Shown: positions 1 to 9,695 of the stretch, in pieces
How the letters are laid out: every line of letters begins with the position of its first letter
Position numbering within the stretch: the first letter of the stretch is position 1
Assembly (NCBI GenBank): GCA_029237505.1
Contig: JARBAW010000118.1
Span: forward strand, 1 to 44,284
Length of the DNA: 44,284 bases
DNA from: Nitrososphaerales archaeon
GTDB lineage: Archaea; Thermoproteota; Nitrososphaeria; Nitrososphaerales; Nitrososphaeraceae
Direction of reading: 5' to 3'
Notes under the pieces: generated by a model
The model's input: the letters and a program-made list of their open reading frames with translations, nothing else
Told to the model about the DNA's origin: nothing
The model's database searches: none
Translations under genes and position numbers: made by a program

Positions 1-1
1 G

Positions 2-130
2 TTTGAGGAATATATCAAGAAAAAAATCATAAACGGCTTTCTACAAAAACCATTGAAACTAAGTGATTTGGAATCAGAAGTCCACAAGCAAATTGAAATA
101 TACAAGAAATCAAATTCAAGCAAAAAATGA
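2..130 (+). CDS. C-terminal fragment of a CDS truncated by the window edge, unknown function
   Basis: Open frame from base 2 (FEEYIKKKIINGFLQKPLKLSDLESEVHKQIEIYKKSNSSKK) to TGA at 128-130. Confidence 0.5.
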   Translation, partial: FEEYIKKKIINGFLQKPLKLSDLESEVHKQIEIYKKSNSSKK

Positions 131-247
131 CATTGCCAATGAATGTCTGCACGAAATAGGCTCTCATGAATATTCATGATGAAACCTTTCCTCTATTGTT
201 ATTAGATGAAAAATCTAATAAGTGATTAGTTTGTGAAATAATGGTAA

Positions 248-613
248 TTGATGATTATCAATAATAACGAACTTAAGATGTCTATTCTTAGTGCTTTAGC
301 AGATAAGGAAATGTTAAAAATATTAGATTTATCGATGTACACATCCAAGTCTGTTAATGATATACTAAGAGACAGCGACATAAGTTACACTACTGTGTAC
401 AGAAAAATCAAGTGGTTATTAGATAAAGAGTTATTGGTTGTAGACAAAATCAATATTTCATCTGAAGGTAAGAAATATACCACATTTCGAAGTGTTCTCA
501 AAAGCCTTGTTATTAGATACAAGCAAAATGAAATTATTGTAGAAGCAGAAAAGAATGTTGACTTGGTTGGAAAGATGGGCGGACATTTTTTTTCAATACA
601 ACATACAATGTAA
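248..613 (+). CDS. Winged-helix/ArsR-like DNA-binding protein
   Basis: ORF with HTH-like segment (SALADKEMLKILDLSMYTSKSVNDILRDSDISYTTVYRKIKWLLDKELL). Confidence 0.7.
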   Translation: MMIINNNELKMSILSALADKEMLKILDLSMYTSKSVNDILRDSDISYTTVYRKIKWLLDKELLVVDKINISSEGKKYTTFRSVLKSLVIRYKQNEIIVEAEKNVDLVGKMGGHFFSIQHTM

Positions 614-617
614 ATGA

Positions 618-932
618 TTATTTCATTTCAATCATCATTTTGCCACTTCTTCTTGAATAGTAAAATCTGATCCACAGCATCAAAGAAAAGAATCCCATAG
701 CGATAGTGTGCAATACCGTTCCCAAATCATGCATACCAAATAAGGTAAATATGTTTTCTTCATGTAAGAACCGCATGATCTCGCCTACTATCCAAATAAT
801 AATAAATATTGACATCTGGAATTGAAATTTTCTAAAACTTTTTGCACTTAACGCAGACCAGCTGAATAATGCAAGTGAAATTAATAATAGGAATATAGTG
901 CTCTTTTCTAGAAATAGTAAAATCTCATCCAA
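618..932 (-). CDS. Small multi-pass membrane protein
   Basis: ORF with 3 hydrophobic segments; overlaps the next gene by 8 nt. Confidence 0.6.
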   Translation of the reverse strand: MDEILLFLEKSTIFLLLISLALFSWSALSAKSFRKFQFQMSIFIIIWIVGEIMRFLHEENIFTLFGMHDLGTVLHTIAMGFFSLMLWIRFYYSRRSGKMMIEMK

Positions 933-1209
933 GAGTTCTTATCTCCTGTCTTGATTTAATAACTAAGTAACTAGCACCAAAGAGAATCAAAATTATTACA
1001 GATAATGGTTCCAATAATCCTTCTGACAGAAATTCTTGATCAATATATGATGTCACGTGATATAGTGAGTGGACTAGTGTGAATACAAGAAATATTATTG
1101 CAAGAAATCTTATGCTCCCTGTGGATTTGATACTAAAGTACGATAATACCACTGAACCTGAAAAGAAGGCCAGACCACTGATTAGATGCAAATATGCTTC
1201 ATCTATCAA
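925..1209 (-). CDS. Small multi-pass membrane protein
   Basis: ORF with about 3 hydrophobic segments and an HSLYH motif. Confidence 0.6.
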   Translation of the reverse strand: MIDEAYLHLISGLAFFSGSVVLSYFSIKSTGSIRFLAIIFLVFTLVHSLYHVTSYIDQEFLSEGLLEPLSVIILILFGASYLVIKSRQEIRTLG

Positions 1210-1481
1210 TTTTAATATGTAAGAAGAAAATCCTTTATAATCATATCCTCCGAAAACTAGAGACTTACTATTAATCGAATTTCACTCAATACATCGGTAA
1301 ATAAAATTACAGCTTTCTTGATACTGGCCCCTAGTCTGTTGCGAACAAATACATACTGAAATTGAAAGTTAAGCGATTCTTACAGATGCTGGACATTCTA
1401 GTTACTATCTAATTTCAATGATGAAATTCAGAAGTGAAATTCTAAAGAATATTAATAAGTAAATTACGGGAACTTAGAGTA

Positions 1482-1949
1482 TTGATATCTGATCGCAACA
1501 ATCTTTTGATTGTATGTATCATGCTGGCGGGAGTATTCGTGAGTCTATCAAGCGGAGTCACACAGACTATGGCTCAGGATGATAAAAACAATGACACTGT
1601 AAGCACGAATTATAGTTCAACTCAAGGTAACAACACAATTATCCTCAACCCGTCTGAAATCAACGGTACGTATAGGTGGACTAACAGTTCGGGTGGAATT
1701 AATCCAACCTTGGATATTACTAAAGGTAATTCATACCAAATCAAGATAAATAATCCAACTGATGAAAAACATGAATTGATTATTGAAACTGAAAAGAATT
1801 CAGAAGTAGGTGGAAGCGGCGATCTTGACCCTGGCAAGAACACTGAGTTTGAATTTAAGGCAAAGAATAATGGTGAATTAAATTACTATTGTGAATATCA
1901 TCCCGACACAATGAGGGGAATTATCAAGGTATCTCAGCCTATTAAGTAG
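1482..1949 (+). CDS. Secreted/membrane-anchored cupredoxin (plastocyanin-like blue copper protein)
   Basis: Signal-like N-terminus plus type 1 copper ligands H...C-x2-H-x4-M (KHEL ... YYCEYHPDTM); TTG start at 1482, alternative ATG about 18 nt downstream. Confidence 0.85.
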   Translation: MISDRNNLLIVCIMLAGVFVSLSSGVTQTMAQDDKNNDTVSTNYSSTQGNNTIILNPSEINGTYRWTNSSGGINPTLDITKGNSYQIKINNPTDEKHELIIETEKNSEVGGSGDLDPGKNTEFEFKAKNNGELNYYCEYHPDTMRGIIKVSQPIK

Positions 1950-2037
1950 ATCCCACTATCTTTTTCTTGAAGTATCTTTTCATTCTGTGGCAATGTATCT
2001 CACAAAATCATATATTAGAAAGTGTAGAGCTTAATGT

Positions 2038-2466
2038 ATGGTTAATTTCCACACATCAAAAAAAATGAATGCGCCTGTTTCTGACGTATGGGCGATCTTA
2101 TCAGACACTGATAGGGAACCAGAATTTTGGCATGGGACAAAATCAATAAAGAATATTAGTAAATCTGGGAATACTGTCGAGCGAGAAGCCGTAATAGCCT
2201 TCAAGAATTCAGTATGTAAAGAGTTAGTTACAATAGAACCTATGAAGTCTGTTACGACAGATATTACAGAAGGACCACTTAAAGGAAGAAAAACAGTTGT
2301 AATTAATGCCGATGGTGAAAAGGCGTGTGTTGTAGATGTAGAATGGGATATTAAACTGTCTGGAATGATGGGAATATTTTCAAAAATGGTGAAGAAGCAT
2401 ATTCTTCAAGGTACTAACGATGCATTGGATCGGATATCGATGACCGTTGAAAGATCACCAGATTGA
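2038..2466 (+). CDS. SRPBCC (START/Bet v1-like) family protein
   Basis: N-terminal MVNFHTSKKMNAPVSDVWAILSDTDREPEFW typical of polyketide cyclase/SRPBCC proteins. Confidence 0.75.
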   Translation: MVNFHTSKKMNAPVSDVWAILSDTDREPEFWHGTKSIKNISKSGNTVEREAVIAFKNSVCKELVTIEPMKSVTTDITEGPLKGRKTVVINADGEKACVVDVEWDIKLSGMMGIFSKMVKKHILQGTNDALDRISMTVERSPD

Positions 2467-2570
2467 TAAAAATAATTGCTCCGATTAAATGTTAAATTAA
2501 TCTATTAATGTTAGACTAATGAAACATTTATAAATATTTCTAACTTATTTATATTAGGTAAATATCATAT

Positions 2571-3683
2571 TTGTCTCATCCTCAAGCTATAGTACTTACT
2601 GGTGTGCTTATTTCAATTCTTACTCTTGGTGTTGTAACAGTTGTAAGTTCACAAAAGGAAGAAAATAGTTCTTCCAGCACAAAACAATTTGGTGGACATA
2701 CTCCAGGATACGGTACTTACGAGACTACTGGAAGTGTTCTTGACCCGACTTCCTTGCCGACTGATCCAAAAAACTCTGTTGTGGATCCCATGAAATTCCT
2801 TCATGAGTTTAACTACGGTAGGGTTTCTCATTCAGCCAATGGCAGTACGATAAGGGACTTTACGATTATCGCATCAGATCAAAGCACAAAAGAAATTTCA
2901 CCAGGGGTGAAGTACAATGTATGGACATTCAATAACACTATACCAGGTCCAACATTACGCGCAACAGAAGGGGATTTGGTTAGAATAAATTTCATCAATA
3001 ACGGTTCGATGTTTCACACTATGCATTTTCACGGGATTCATCCTGCTGAAATGGATGGTGTTTTCGAAGGAATAGCACCTGGTGGTAAATTCACTTATGA
3101 ATTTATTGCAGAACCTTTTGGGGTATTTCCTTATCACTGTCATATTCAACCTCTTGAAGAGCACATTTCTCATGGACTTTACGGGGCACTCATCATAGAT
3201 CCCAAGAAACCGCGCGCAAATGCGGATGAAATGGTAATGATAATGAACGGTTATGATACTGATTTTGATACCGAGAACAACTTCTATACTGTTAATGGGA
3301 TTCCCTATTATTATATGCATCATCCAATCCAAATTGAGAAGGATAAATTGATTAGAATTTATCTAGTCAATATGCTTGAATTTGATCCTCTTAATAATTT
3401 TCATTTGCATGCAAACTTATTCCATTTCTACAAGACTGGTACCTATCTGGTACCTGACGAGTATACCGATATTGTTACAATGAACCAAGGTGAAAGAGGA
3501 ATTTTAGAGTTCTCATACAAGTTTCCAGGAAAATACATGTTCCATGCTCACAAGACTGAATTTGCGGAGAAGGGGTGGATGGGAACATTTTTGGTAACTG
3601 AACCTGAAAACGCTGGTATTGCTTCTAACATCACCAATATCACTGGAGAAATTACAAATCTGACAAATGGAGGTTTTTCATAA
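2571..3683 (+). CDS. Two-domain multicopper oxidase (type C-like)
   Basis: Four HxH motifs (MHFHGIH, PYHCHIQPLEEH, FHLHANLFH, MFHAHK); the Cys of the T1 site is in domain 1 only; signal-like N-terminus; TTG start. Confidence 0.88.
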   Translation: MSHPQAIVLTGVLISILTLGVVTVVSSQKEENSSSSTKQFGGHTPGYGTYETTGSVLDPTSLPTDPKNSVVDPMKFLHEFNYGRVSHSANGSTIRDFTIIASDQSTKEISPGVKYNVWTFNNTIPGPTLRATEGDLVRINFINNGSMFHTMHFHGIHPAEMDGVFEGIAPGGKFTYEFIAEPFGVFPYHCHIQPLEEHISHGLYGALIIDPKKPRANADEMVMIMNGYDTDFDTENNFYTVNGIPYYYMHHPIQIEKDKLIRIYLVNMLEFDPLNNFHLHANLFHFYKTGTYLVPDEYTDIVTMNQGERGILEFSYKFPGKYMFHAHKTEFAEKGWMGTFLVTEPENAGIASNITNITGEITNLTNGGFS

Positions 3684-4969
3684 TGGAGCGAGAAAGAGGT
3701 ATGATAAAGGAAAATATTGCAAAAAGGAAAATAGTATTCTTTGGTATAGTTCCTTTTGCTATACTAAGTATCATGATCGTATTGATTTTGTCATACCCTA
3801 CCTTGTTTTTTAACAACCAGGTAAAGTCACTTCCAGAAATCTCAATTGAAAAGGTAGAATTTGAACCTTTGAAAATAATATCAACTGTTAGAAACACCGG
3901 TCATTCTGAAGTATCGATTGTCCAGGCGGATGTAAATGATAGAATTCATTCGGCAGCTATGGAGCCTGACAATAAACTAGAGAGATTCGAAAGCGCCAAA
4001 GTCATTATTCCATTTACCTGGAATGTAGGCGAACCATATAGAATAGGACTTACCACTGATGATGGGACACGATTTGAAAAAACTGTACAATTTGCAACAC
4101 TGACTCCCCAACCGACGGTAAAACAGGCGTCGAACTTTGCTCTAATAGGCACATATGTTGGAGTAATACCTGTTATGATAGGGCTGTTGTGGTACCCGTT
4201 TATTAGGAAGCTAAGTCTCAACAAGTATAATTTCTTTCTGAGCTTTACCGTAGGATTGCTTGTATTTCTGGGTATAGATGCCCTGCTTGAGGGAAACGAA
4301 ATAGTAGTGAGAGATATTTCATCGGCATTTCATGGTCAGATGCTCCTAATTATGGTAGCAATACTTTCGTTAGTATCTCTTATTTATATAACATCAAAAT
4401 TGGTTAAAAATGCGCGCGCAAAAAGTTCGGAATCTGAGTATCCGGTGTACACAGAAGTGTCAAAAGATGACAGCTCAAATGTATCCTCTGTTCGCTCCTC
4501 AAGACAACACCTCATAATAAGGCCTATGGCATTATCTATGATGATCGCAGTTGGTATCGGATTACACAACTTTGGCGAGGGTTTAGCAATAGGTGCTGCA
4601 GTTCTCTTAGGTGAAGTTGCACTCAGTTCCTTTCTAATTTTGGGATTTACGTTACACAATACTACCGAGGGGCTGGCGATAGTCGCACCAATGGCAAGGA
4701 ACAAGAAATTGGCAATTGCAAAATTGATTCTTATGGGATTGATAGCAGGTGCTCCGACTATAATAGGATCATGGATAGGAGGATTCCTGTATTCGCCAGT
4801 TGCAACAATAATTTTCCTTGGTATTGGGGCTGGGGCTATATTCCAGGTTGTTTACTCTGTGGGGTCTTGGATGTATTATAACAACAATAAAGGTCTCACA
4901 AGTTTCCCAATTGTTTCTGGCTTCATGCTCGGAATATTCATAATGTATATTACGGGGCTGTTGGTATGA
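3683..4969 (+). CDS. ZIP family metal transporter with N-terminal extracytoplasmic domain
   Basis: ZIP signatures (GIGLHNFGEGLAIGAA, TLHNTTEGLAIVAP); start codon overlaps the MCO stop (TAATG). Confidence 0.88.
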   Translation: MERERGMIKENIAKRKIVFFGIVPFAILSIMIVLILSYPTLFFNNQVKSLPEISIEKVEFEPLKIISTVRNTGHSEVSIVQADVNDRIHSAAMEPDNKLERFESAKVIIPFTWNVGEPYRIGLTTDDGTRFEKTVQFATLTPQPTVKQASNFALIGTYVGVIPVMIGLLWYPFIRKLSLNKYNFFLSFTVGLLVFLGIDALLEGNEIVVRDISSAFHGQMLLIMVAILSLVSLIYITSKLVKNARAKSSESEYPVYTEVSKDDSSNVSSVRSSRQHLIIRPMALSMMIAVGIGLHNFGEGLAIGAAVLLGEVALSSFLILGFTLHNTTEGLAIVAPMARNKKLAIAKLILMGLIAGAPTIIGSWIGGFLYSPVATIIFLGIGAGAIFQVVYSVGSWMYYNNNKGLTSFPIVSGFMLGIFIMYITGLLV

Positions 4970-5020
4970 CAAGAGAATTAAAATTCGTGTTGCAATTTGG
5001 AGGGAAAATAATTTAGCAAG

Positions 5021-5482
5021 ATGAAAAACGAATCTGGTGTTCCAAATAGCAGACTTGAATTTATTCGAGATGCAAACGTTACTAAGAAAGAAGAGCGTAC
5101 TGATAGGATGGAGGATTACCTTGAGGTCATATATGAACTTATTAAACAAAAAGGATATGCTACGATGATCGATATATCCAATTATCTGAATGTAAGTTCT
5201 CCCAGTGTTACCAAAATGATACAAAGATTAGACGAAAGCGGTTACTTGGACTATGAAAAATATCGTGGAATAAGACTCACTGACGACGGAATTAAAATTG
5301 CAAAGAGTATACATAACAGACATGAAATTCTGGCTCAATTTTTCAGAATGATAGGCGTCGATGAAGAAATTGCCAATAACGACGCCGAAGGAATAGAGCA
5401 TCATTTGCATCATGAGACCTTAAAAAAATTGGAAGATTTCATGACTGCTATGAAGGACAAACGGTCTCCAAATAAGGATTGA
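5021..5482 (+). CDS. DtxR/MntR-family metal-dependent transcriptional regulator
   Basis: DRMEDYLEVIYELIKQKGYATMIDISNYLNVSSPSVTKMIQRLDESGYL and HHLHHET dimerisation/metal region typical of DtxR/MntR. Confidence 0.9.
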   Translation: MKNESGVPNSRLEFIRDANVTKKEERTDRMEDYLEVIYELIKQKGYATMIDISNYLNVSSPSVTKMIQRLDESGYLDYEKYRGIRLTDDGIKIAKSIHNRHEILAQFFRMIGVDEEIANNDAEGIEHHLHHETLKKLEDFMTAMKDKRSPNKD

Positions 5483-5532
5483 ATATTCCTCATTTCACAT
5501 AGTTTAACCTCGATTGTATTCTTAGCTTTTTA

Positions 5533-7296
5533 CTACTTTAACGATTTAAGAAGAGAGTCAACTTTCAATGTATTCACAATGTCGGTTTTTTTTGCCCACC
5601 CTCTTCTTGCCTGTCCTATTCCAAATATCAAGTAAGCGAAGTGAACTGGATGATGTGCGTCGGAATTAATAACCAATTTAACCCCTTTCTCTACTGCCAT
5701 GCGAATATGTTCATCTCTTAAATCTAGTCGTTGATAGTTGGAATTAATTTCTAGGATAGTTCTTGTCTCGCTTGCCGCTTCTATTACCTTTTCAATGTCC
5801 ACTGCATAGCCTTCTCTTTTGTTTATCAGTCTACCTGTAGGATGAAATAGTATGTCCACGCTTGGATTCCGAGCTGCCTGGATGAGTCTATTTGTCTGTA
5901 CGTCTTTAGAATATGAGAAGTTTGAATGTATCGAGGCGCCGACAATATCTAACCTGTCCAGAATATTATTAGGGATATCAAGTCTACCATCTTTAAGTAT
6001 GTTCACTTCGGCAGAACTCAATATCCTAAAATTAGAAACGCCATCAGAAATTGAGTTTTGCTTAAAGGTGTCATTTAACGCATTTATTTTATCTATTTGA
6101 TTTAACAATTCGTTTTCATTCAGACCATTTGCTAAACCAAGACTTTTTGTATGATCTGTGATAGCGATATACTCCAAACCAAATTTATTTCTAGCATGTA
6201 AAGCCATATCCGTTATTGACATAGTACCATCTGTACTCTCGCTATGGGTGTGCAGATCTCCCTTTAGGTCATCGTATTCTATCAAATTCAATGGCGGGTT
6301 TCTCCCTTCAGTAAAATATTGGATTTCGCCGCAATTTTCCCTAAGCTCGGGCGGGATGTATTTAAGTTGCAGACTGTTATAGATTCCTTCCTCATCACAT
6401 CCTGCAAGTCTCATTCCGTTTTTATTGTATAATCCCCATTCATTAAGATGAAAATCCATTGAAATGGCTAAATTGCGTAATGAAATATTGTGATCTTTGT
6501 TTCCAGTAAAATACTGAGCAGCTGATCCAAAGCTTTCTTCAGGAACTACTAGCAAATCGACGTCAATGCCGTTTCTAAGTTCAACAAAGGCCTTTGCTTT
6601 CCCGCTCCCTTTGATTTCTTGAATTTCGGGCATACTAACAAAAAATTCTATAACTTTCTCCGGTTCATCTGTCGCGACTAAAATATCAATATCCCCGATG
6701 GTTTCCTTCATCCTTCTAAAGGAACCTACAACAAGACATCGTCTTACATTTTTTTGCTGGTTTAATTCCTTCTCTATTTTTTTTATTAGCGGGTATACAT
6801 TTCCCAACAGATACCTGTTCTTAATTTTTTTTGATAATTGAATTTTTTTGATAATTTTTTCTTCTTTTCCCTTTGAAAAACCCTTCAGCTTTGAAATTTT
6901 TCCTTCCAATGCTGCCTTTTCTAGTTCAGCGATAGTTGTAATCCCTAACTTTTCGTAAAGAATCTTCATTGTCTTGGGTCCGAATCCTGCCATGTTGGAT
7001 AATTCAGATACCTTAATTGGTATCTTCTTTTTCAATTCTTCATAATATGAAATTTTATTTGTTTTTATGAGTTCCTCAATTTTGGTTGAAATGGCATTAC
7101 CAATTGATGGTACTTGTTTAAGCCCTTCAATTCCATCATTTAGGTAAATTTCTTCAATACTCATAGACATGTTTTCAATGACATCAGCGGCCTTATCATA
7201 CGCCCTAACTTTATAGACAGTGTTTAGATCATTTTCTGCCATTTGGATAAGGAATGAGATTTGGCGAAATATTTTGACAATTTCATTATTTTTCAT
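5533..7296 (-). CDS. polX: Family X DNA polymerase with C-terminal PHP domain (PolX)
   Basis: HhH region, Pol X catalytic GSFRR/GDIDILV/DVDLLV, PHP motifs GDLHTHS, ITDHT, INSDAHHP. Confidence 0.93.
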   Translation of the reverse strand: MKNNEIVKIFRQISFLIQMAENDLNTVYKVRAYDKAADVIENMSMSIEEIYLNDGIEGLKQVPSIGNAISTKIEELIKTNKISYYEELKKKIPIKVSELSNMAGFGPKTMKILYEKLGITTIAELEKAALEGKISKLKGFSKGKEEKIIKKIQLSKKIKNRYLLGNVYPLIKKIEKELNQQKNVRRCLVVGSFRRMKETIGDIDILVATDEPEKVIEFFVSMPEIQEIKGSGKAKAFVELRNGIDVDLLVVPEESFGSAAQYFTGNKDHNISLRNLAISMDFHLNEWGLYNKNGMRLAGCDEEGIYNSLQLKYIPPELRENCGEIQYFTEGRNPPLNLIEYDDLKGDLHTHSESTDGTMSITDMALHARNKFGLEYIAITDHTKSLGLANGLNENELLNQIDKINALNDTFKQNSISDGVSNFRILSSAEVNILKDGRLDIPNNILDRLDIVGASIHSNFSYSKDVQTNRLIQAARNPSVDILFHPTGRLINKREGYAVDIEKVIEAASETRTILEINSNYQRLDLRDEHIRMAVEKGVKLVINSDAHHPVHFAYLIFGIGQARRGWAKKTDIVNTLKVDSLLKSLK

Positions 7297-7516
7297 TTGC
7301 TGATTTGGGTAGCATATGTATAACTATCTAAATAATAAGTATAGTCATCAAGAAAAATTTTGATTTAATTTTGACAATTTGATATTTCTTTAACAAAATA
7401 AGGTTGAGTGGCAAATCCAATTTGATCTGTCCTTTTCGTGGTCCGAATTGATGATGTTTTGAGTCGCCTCATATGCACTCAAGTGTATTCAAGTTTGTCC
7501 ACACAAGTTAAATTGC

Positions 7517-8422
7517 ATGATGTTATTAATTTCAATTATGATTGAGCTGGGTTATGATTATCCATTGTATAGACCACCATCAGAGGCTAATTCAGTCATT
7601 TTTCAGGTTACATTGGGATGCTCTTTTAACAAATGTTCGTTTTGTAATATGTATAGGACCAAGGAATATTCTGAAAGGCCATGGGAAGAAATTAAGAGTG
7701 AAATAGATATTGTTTCCAAATCACTTCCACAGACGGAAAGGATTTTTCTGGCTGATGGAGATGCCATAAATCTACGCACTGAAAAACTAGTTCAAATTTT
7801 AGACTATATCAGAGAAAAATTTCCGAACATCCAGAGAATATCTAGTTATGCAATGCCTAAGAATCTTATGCAGAAGAGCCAAGAAGAGTTGACTCAACTG
7901 CACAGAAGGGGATTGAATATGTTGTATATTGGAATCGAAACCGGAAATGACTTATTACTCAAAAAGATCACAAAAGGAGCTACTTCGAAAAGTATTATTG
8001 ATGCATGTACCAGGGCAAAAAAGAGTGGTTTCATCATATCCTGTATGATAATCCTAGGAATTGGTGGGAAAAAGTATTCTGTAGACCACATAAAAGAGAC
8101 CGCCAAAGTGGTAAGTGCTGTATCGCCAGATTTTTTGGCCGCGCTAACCTTAATTATTGAAGATGGCGTTTACGACGAATTTATGAAAAAATTCGATGAA
8201 CCTTTTGAAACTTTGGATGATTCATTGATATTGAATGAGCTTGAACTATTGTTAAACGATATAAATCCTACTGCAAGTATGGTCTTTAGAGCTAACCATG
8301 CGTCTAACGTTTATTCTATTGGCGGCAATTTGCCCGAAGACAAGCAAAAAATGTTATCACTTGTAAGAAACTTAAAAGAGCATCCAGAGTTACTCAAGCC
8401 AAAGGTTCTGCGAAGATTTTGA
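7517..8422 (+). CDS. Radical SAM protein
   Basis: Fe-S motif GCSFNKCSFC near the N-terminus and a radical-SAM-like core (YIGIETGNDLLLKKITKG). Confidence 0.85.
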   Translation: MMLLISIMIELGYDYPLYRPPSEANSVIFQVTLGCSFNKCSFCNMYRTKEYSERPWEEIKSEIDIVSKSLPQTERIFLADGDAINLRTEKLVQILDYIREKFPNIQRISSYAMPKNLMQKSQEELTQLHRRGLNMLYIGIETGNDLLLKKITKGATSKSIIDACTRAKKSGFIISCMIILGIGGKKYSVDHIKETAKVVSAVSPDFLAALTLIIEDGVYDEFMKKFDEPFETLDDSLILNELELLLNDINPTASMVFRANHASNVYSIGGNLPEDKQKMLSLVRNLKEHPELLKPKVLRRF

Positions 8423-8425
8423 ATA

Positions 8426-8653
8426 TTGCAATTTTCCGAATATTTATCTGCATCCATAGTTTTACTATACGGTAATGCAGAATGCGCAATTTACAACATC
8501 ATACTTTCATCGTTTCTTAAAGAAAGTAGAACAGGAATTACAACCGATGGCAGGAAGAATCTAGTAATTGGGACAGGACCTAAAATACCTCCGCCACCAG
8601 TTGCAGTTGAAGCGTTACCTACGCATGAACAACAAAGTATAAAACACTTATAG
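8426..8653 (+). CDS. Hypothetical protein, doubtful
   Basis: 75-aa ORF directly after the radical SAM gene; no recognised domain. Confidence 0.25.
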   Translation: MQFSEYLSASIVLLYGNAECAIYNIILSSFLKESRTGITTDGRKNLVIGTGPKIPPPPVAVEALPTHEQQSIKHL

Positions 8654-8806
8654 AGCTTGTTTTTGAACGGAAAATTTTATGAAATTCCAAATAATACAAA
8701 CAATTTCACAATCAAGAAGATTCATGAAAAATCAATTCATCTATTAATATTTTATTCAATTAGATAAAGAAATTATCTATAAAAAATGAATAACGAAATT
8801 CAATAA

Positions 8807-9205
8807 TCAATTATTTCTTGAAGACTTTGGCGATTTGAATCCATCCTTGATTAACAACCGGTATACCTCCGGTATTCCGAGACAAAACCCGACGTGTAGG
8901 CAATCAGTCTTGTCATTGTGATATTCGCAGTGTAGTTTCTTTTTAAGATTATCAATATACACTGCAAGTGACTTCTTTCTTTCATGGTCATACAAATTTA
9001 CCATTGTCTGATCTGCGTCTTTAAATTCTAAGAACGGTCCATACTCCTTCTGTTGCTCTTGAAATTCCACGTATTTTAGAAGAATATTATTTACCCATGG
9101 AGAGAATTTTTGATTTTCAGGTCTTTTTCGATCATTGGAATACAATGCGATAAGACGTTGGCCCAGTTGCTCGCTGACGCTGATAGGTATCCAACCCTTT
9201 ACCAT
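8807..9205 (-). CDS. Putative ribbon-helix-helix protein with C-terminal Cys/His motif
   Basis: RHH-like N-terminus (ISVSEQLGQRLIALYSNDRKRPENQKFSPWVNNILLKYVEF) and tail HCEYHNDKTDCLHVGF. Confidence 0.6.
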   Translation of the reverse strand: MVKGWIPISVSEQLGQRLIALYSNDRKRPENQKFSPWVNNILLKYVEFQEQQKEYGPFLEFKDADQTMVNLYDHERKKSLAVYIDNLKKKLHCEYHNDKTDCLHVGFCLGIPEVYRLLIKDGFKSPKSSRNN

Positions 9206-9297
9206 AAATTGCTATAACCTGCCGTAACTATTTAAGAGTTAAAAATTTAGAAATAATATAGAAAATTATAAGAAATTATAGAAATATTTATTAGACT

Positions 9298-9316
9298 ATA
9301 AGTTATAGTAACTTAT
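9298..9316. promoter_or_regulatory. Perfect palindrome immediately upstream of ORF 9322, candidate operator
   Basis: ATAAGTTA-TAG-TAACTTAT; half-site CTATAAC also at 9212-9218 next to the divergent start codon. Confidence 0.45.
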
Positions 9317-9321
9317 AAAAA

Positions 9322-9510
9322 ATGAACTGGGAAAACATTAACATTACTCATGAAAGATTGAACGGTCTAAAATTACGCGTGGCGCAAACCATACCTCCCA
9401 CCACGCCCCCAAAATTATTGGATCATATTCTAAAAAAAGAAGGCGTCGGCGAGTATTCAGACGAGGAATTGCAGGAGAAACTAAACGAACTAGAGGTAGT
9501 CTCAAAATGA
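9322..9510 (+). CDS. Small hypothetical protein
   Basis: 62-aa ORF divergent from the RHH-like gene. Confidence 0.5.
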   Translation: MNWENINITHERLNGLKLRVAQTIPPTTPPKLLDHILKKEGVGEYSDEELQEKLNELEVVSK

Positions 9511-9695
9511 GCAATATTCTCTGTGATACTGTAAAAGATAAGCTCTTTTATATGGTAACAGAAAGGAATCTTGGATCTGGATACCGGACATGCTCTATTA
9601 CTACTTTTGGACTAAGGTACTTGTTCCTAACGGATAGAATTGACATCATAAAGAAATTCACAATTCAATTTGGATGTGGGGTACTAGGTTATTGA
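9507..9695 (+). CDS. Hypothetical protein, doubtful
   Basis: 62-aa ORF overlapping neighbours by 4 and 22 nt. Confidence 0.3.
   Translation: MSNILCDTVKDKLFYMVTERNLGSGYRTCSITTFGLRYLFLTDRIDIIKKFTIQFGCGVLGY

Noticed and set aside
2955-3332. 125-aa minus-strand ORF
   Set aside because: Antisense to the multicopper oxidase.
2571-3683. Copper nitrite reductase (NirK)
   Set aside because: Four HxH motifs including HCH and HAH fit a trinuclear-centre multicopper oxidase better than NirK, though AOA NirK-like proteins are close relatives and phylogeny would be needed.
4769-5224. 151-aa minus-strand ORF
   Set aside because: Antisense to the ZIP and DtxR genes, no recognisable domain.
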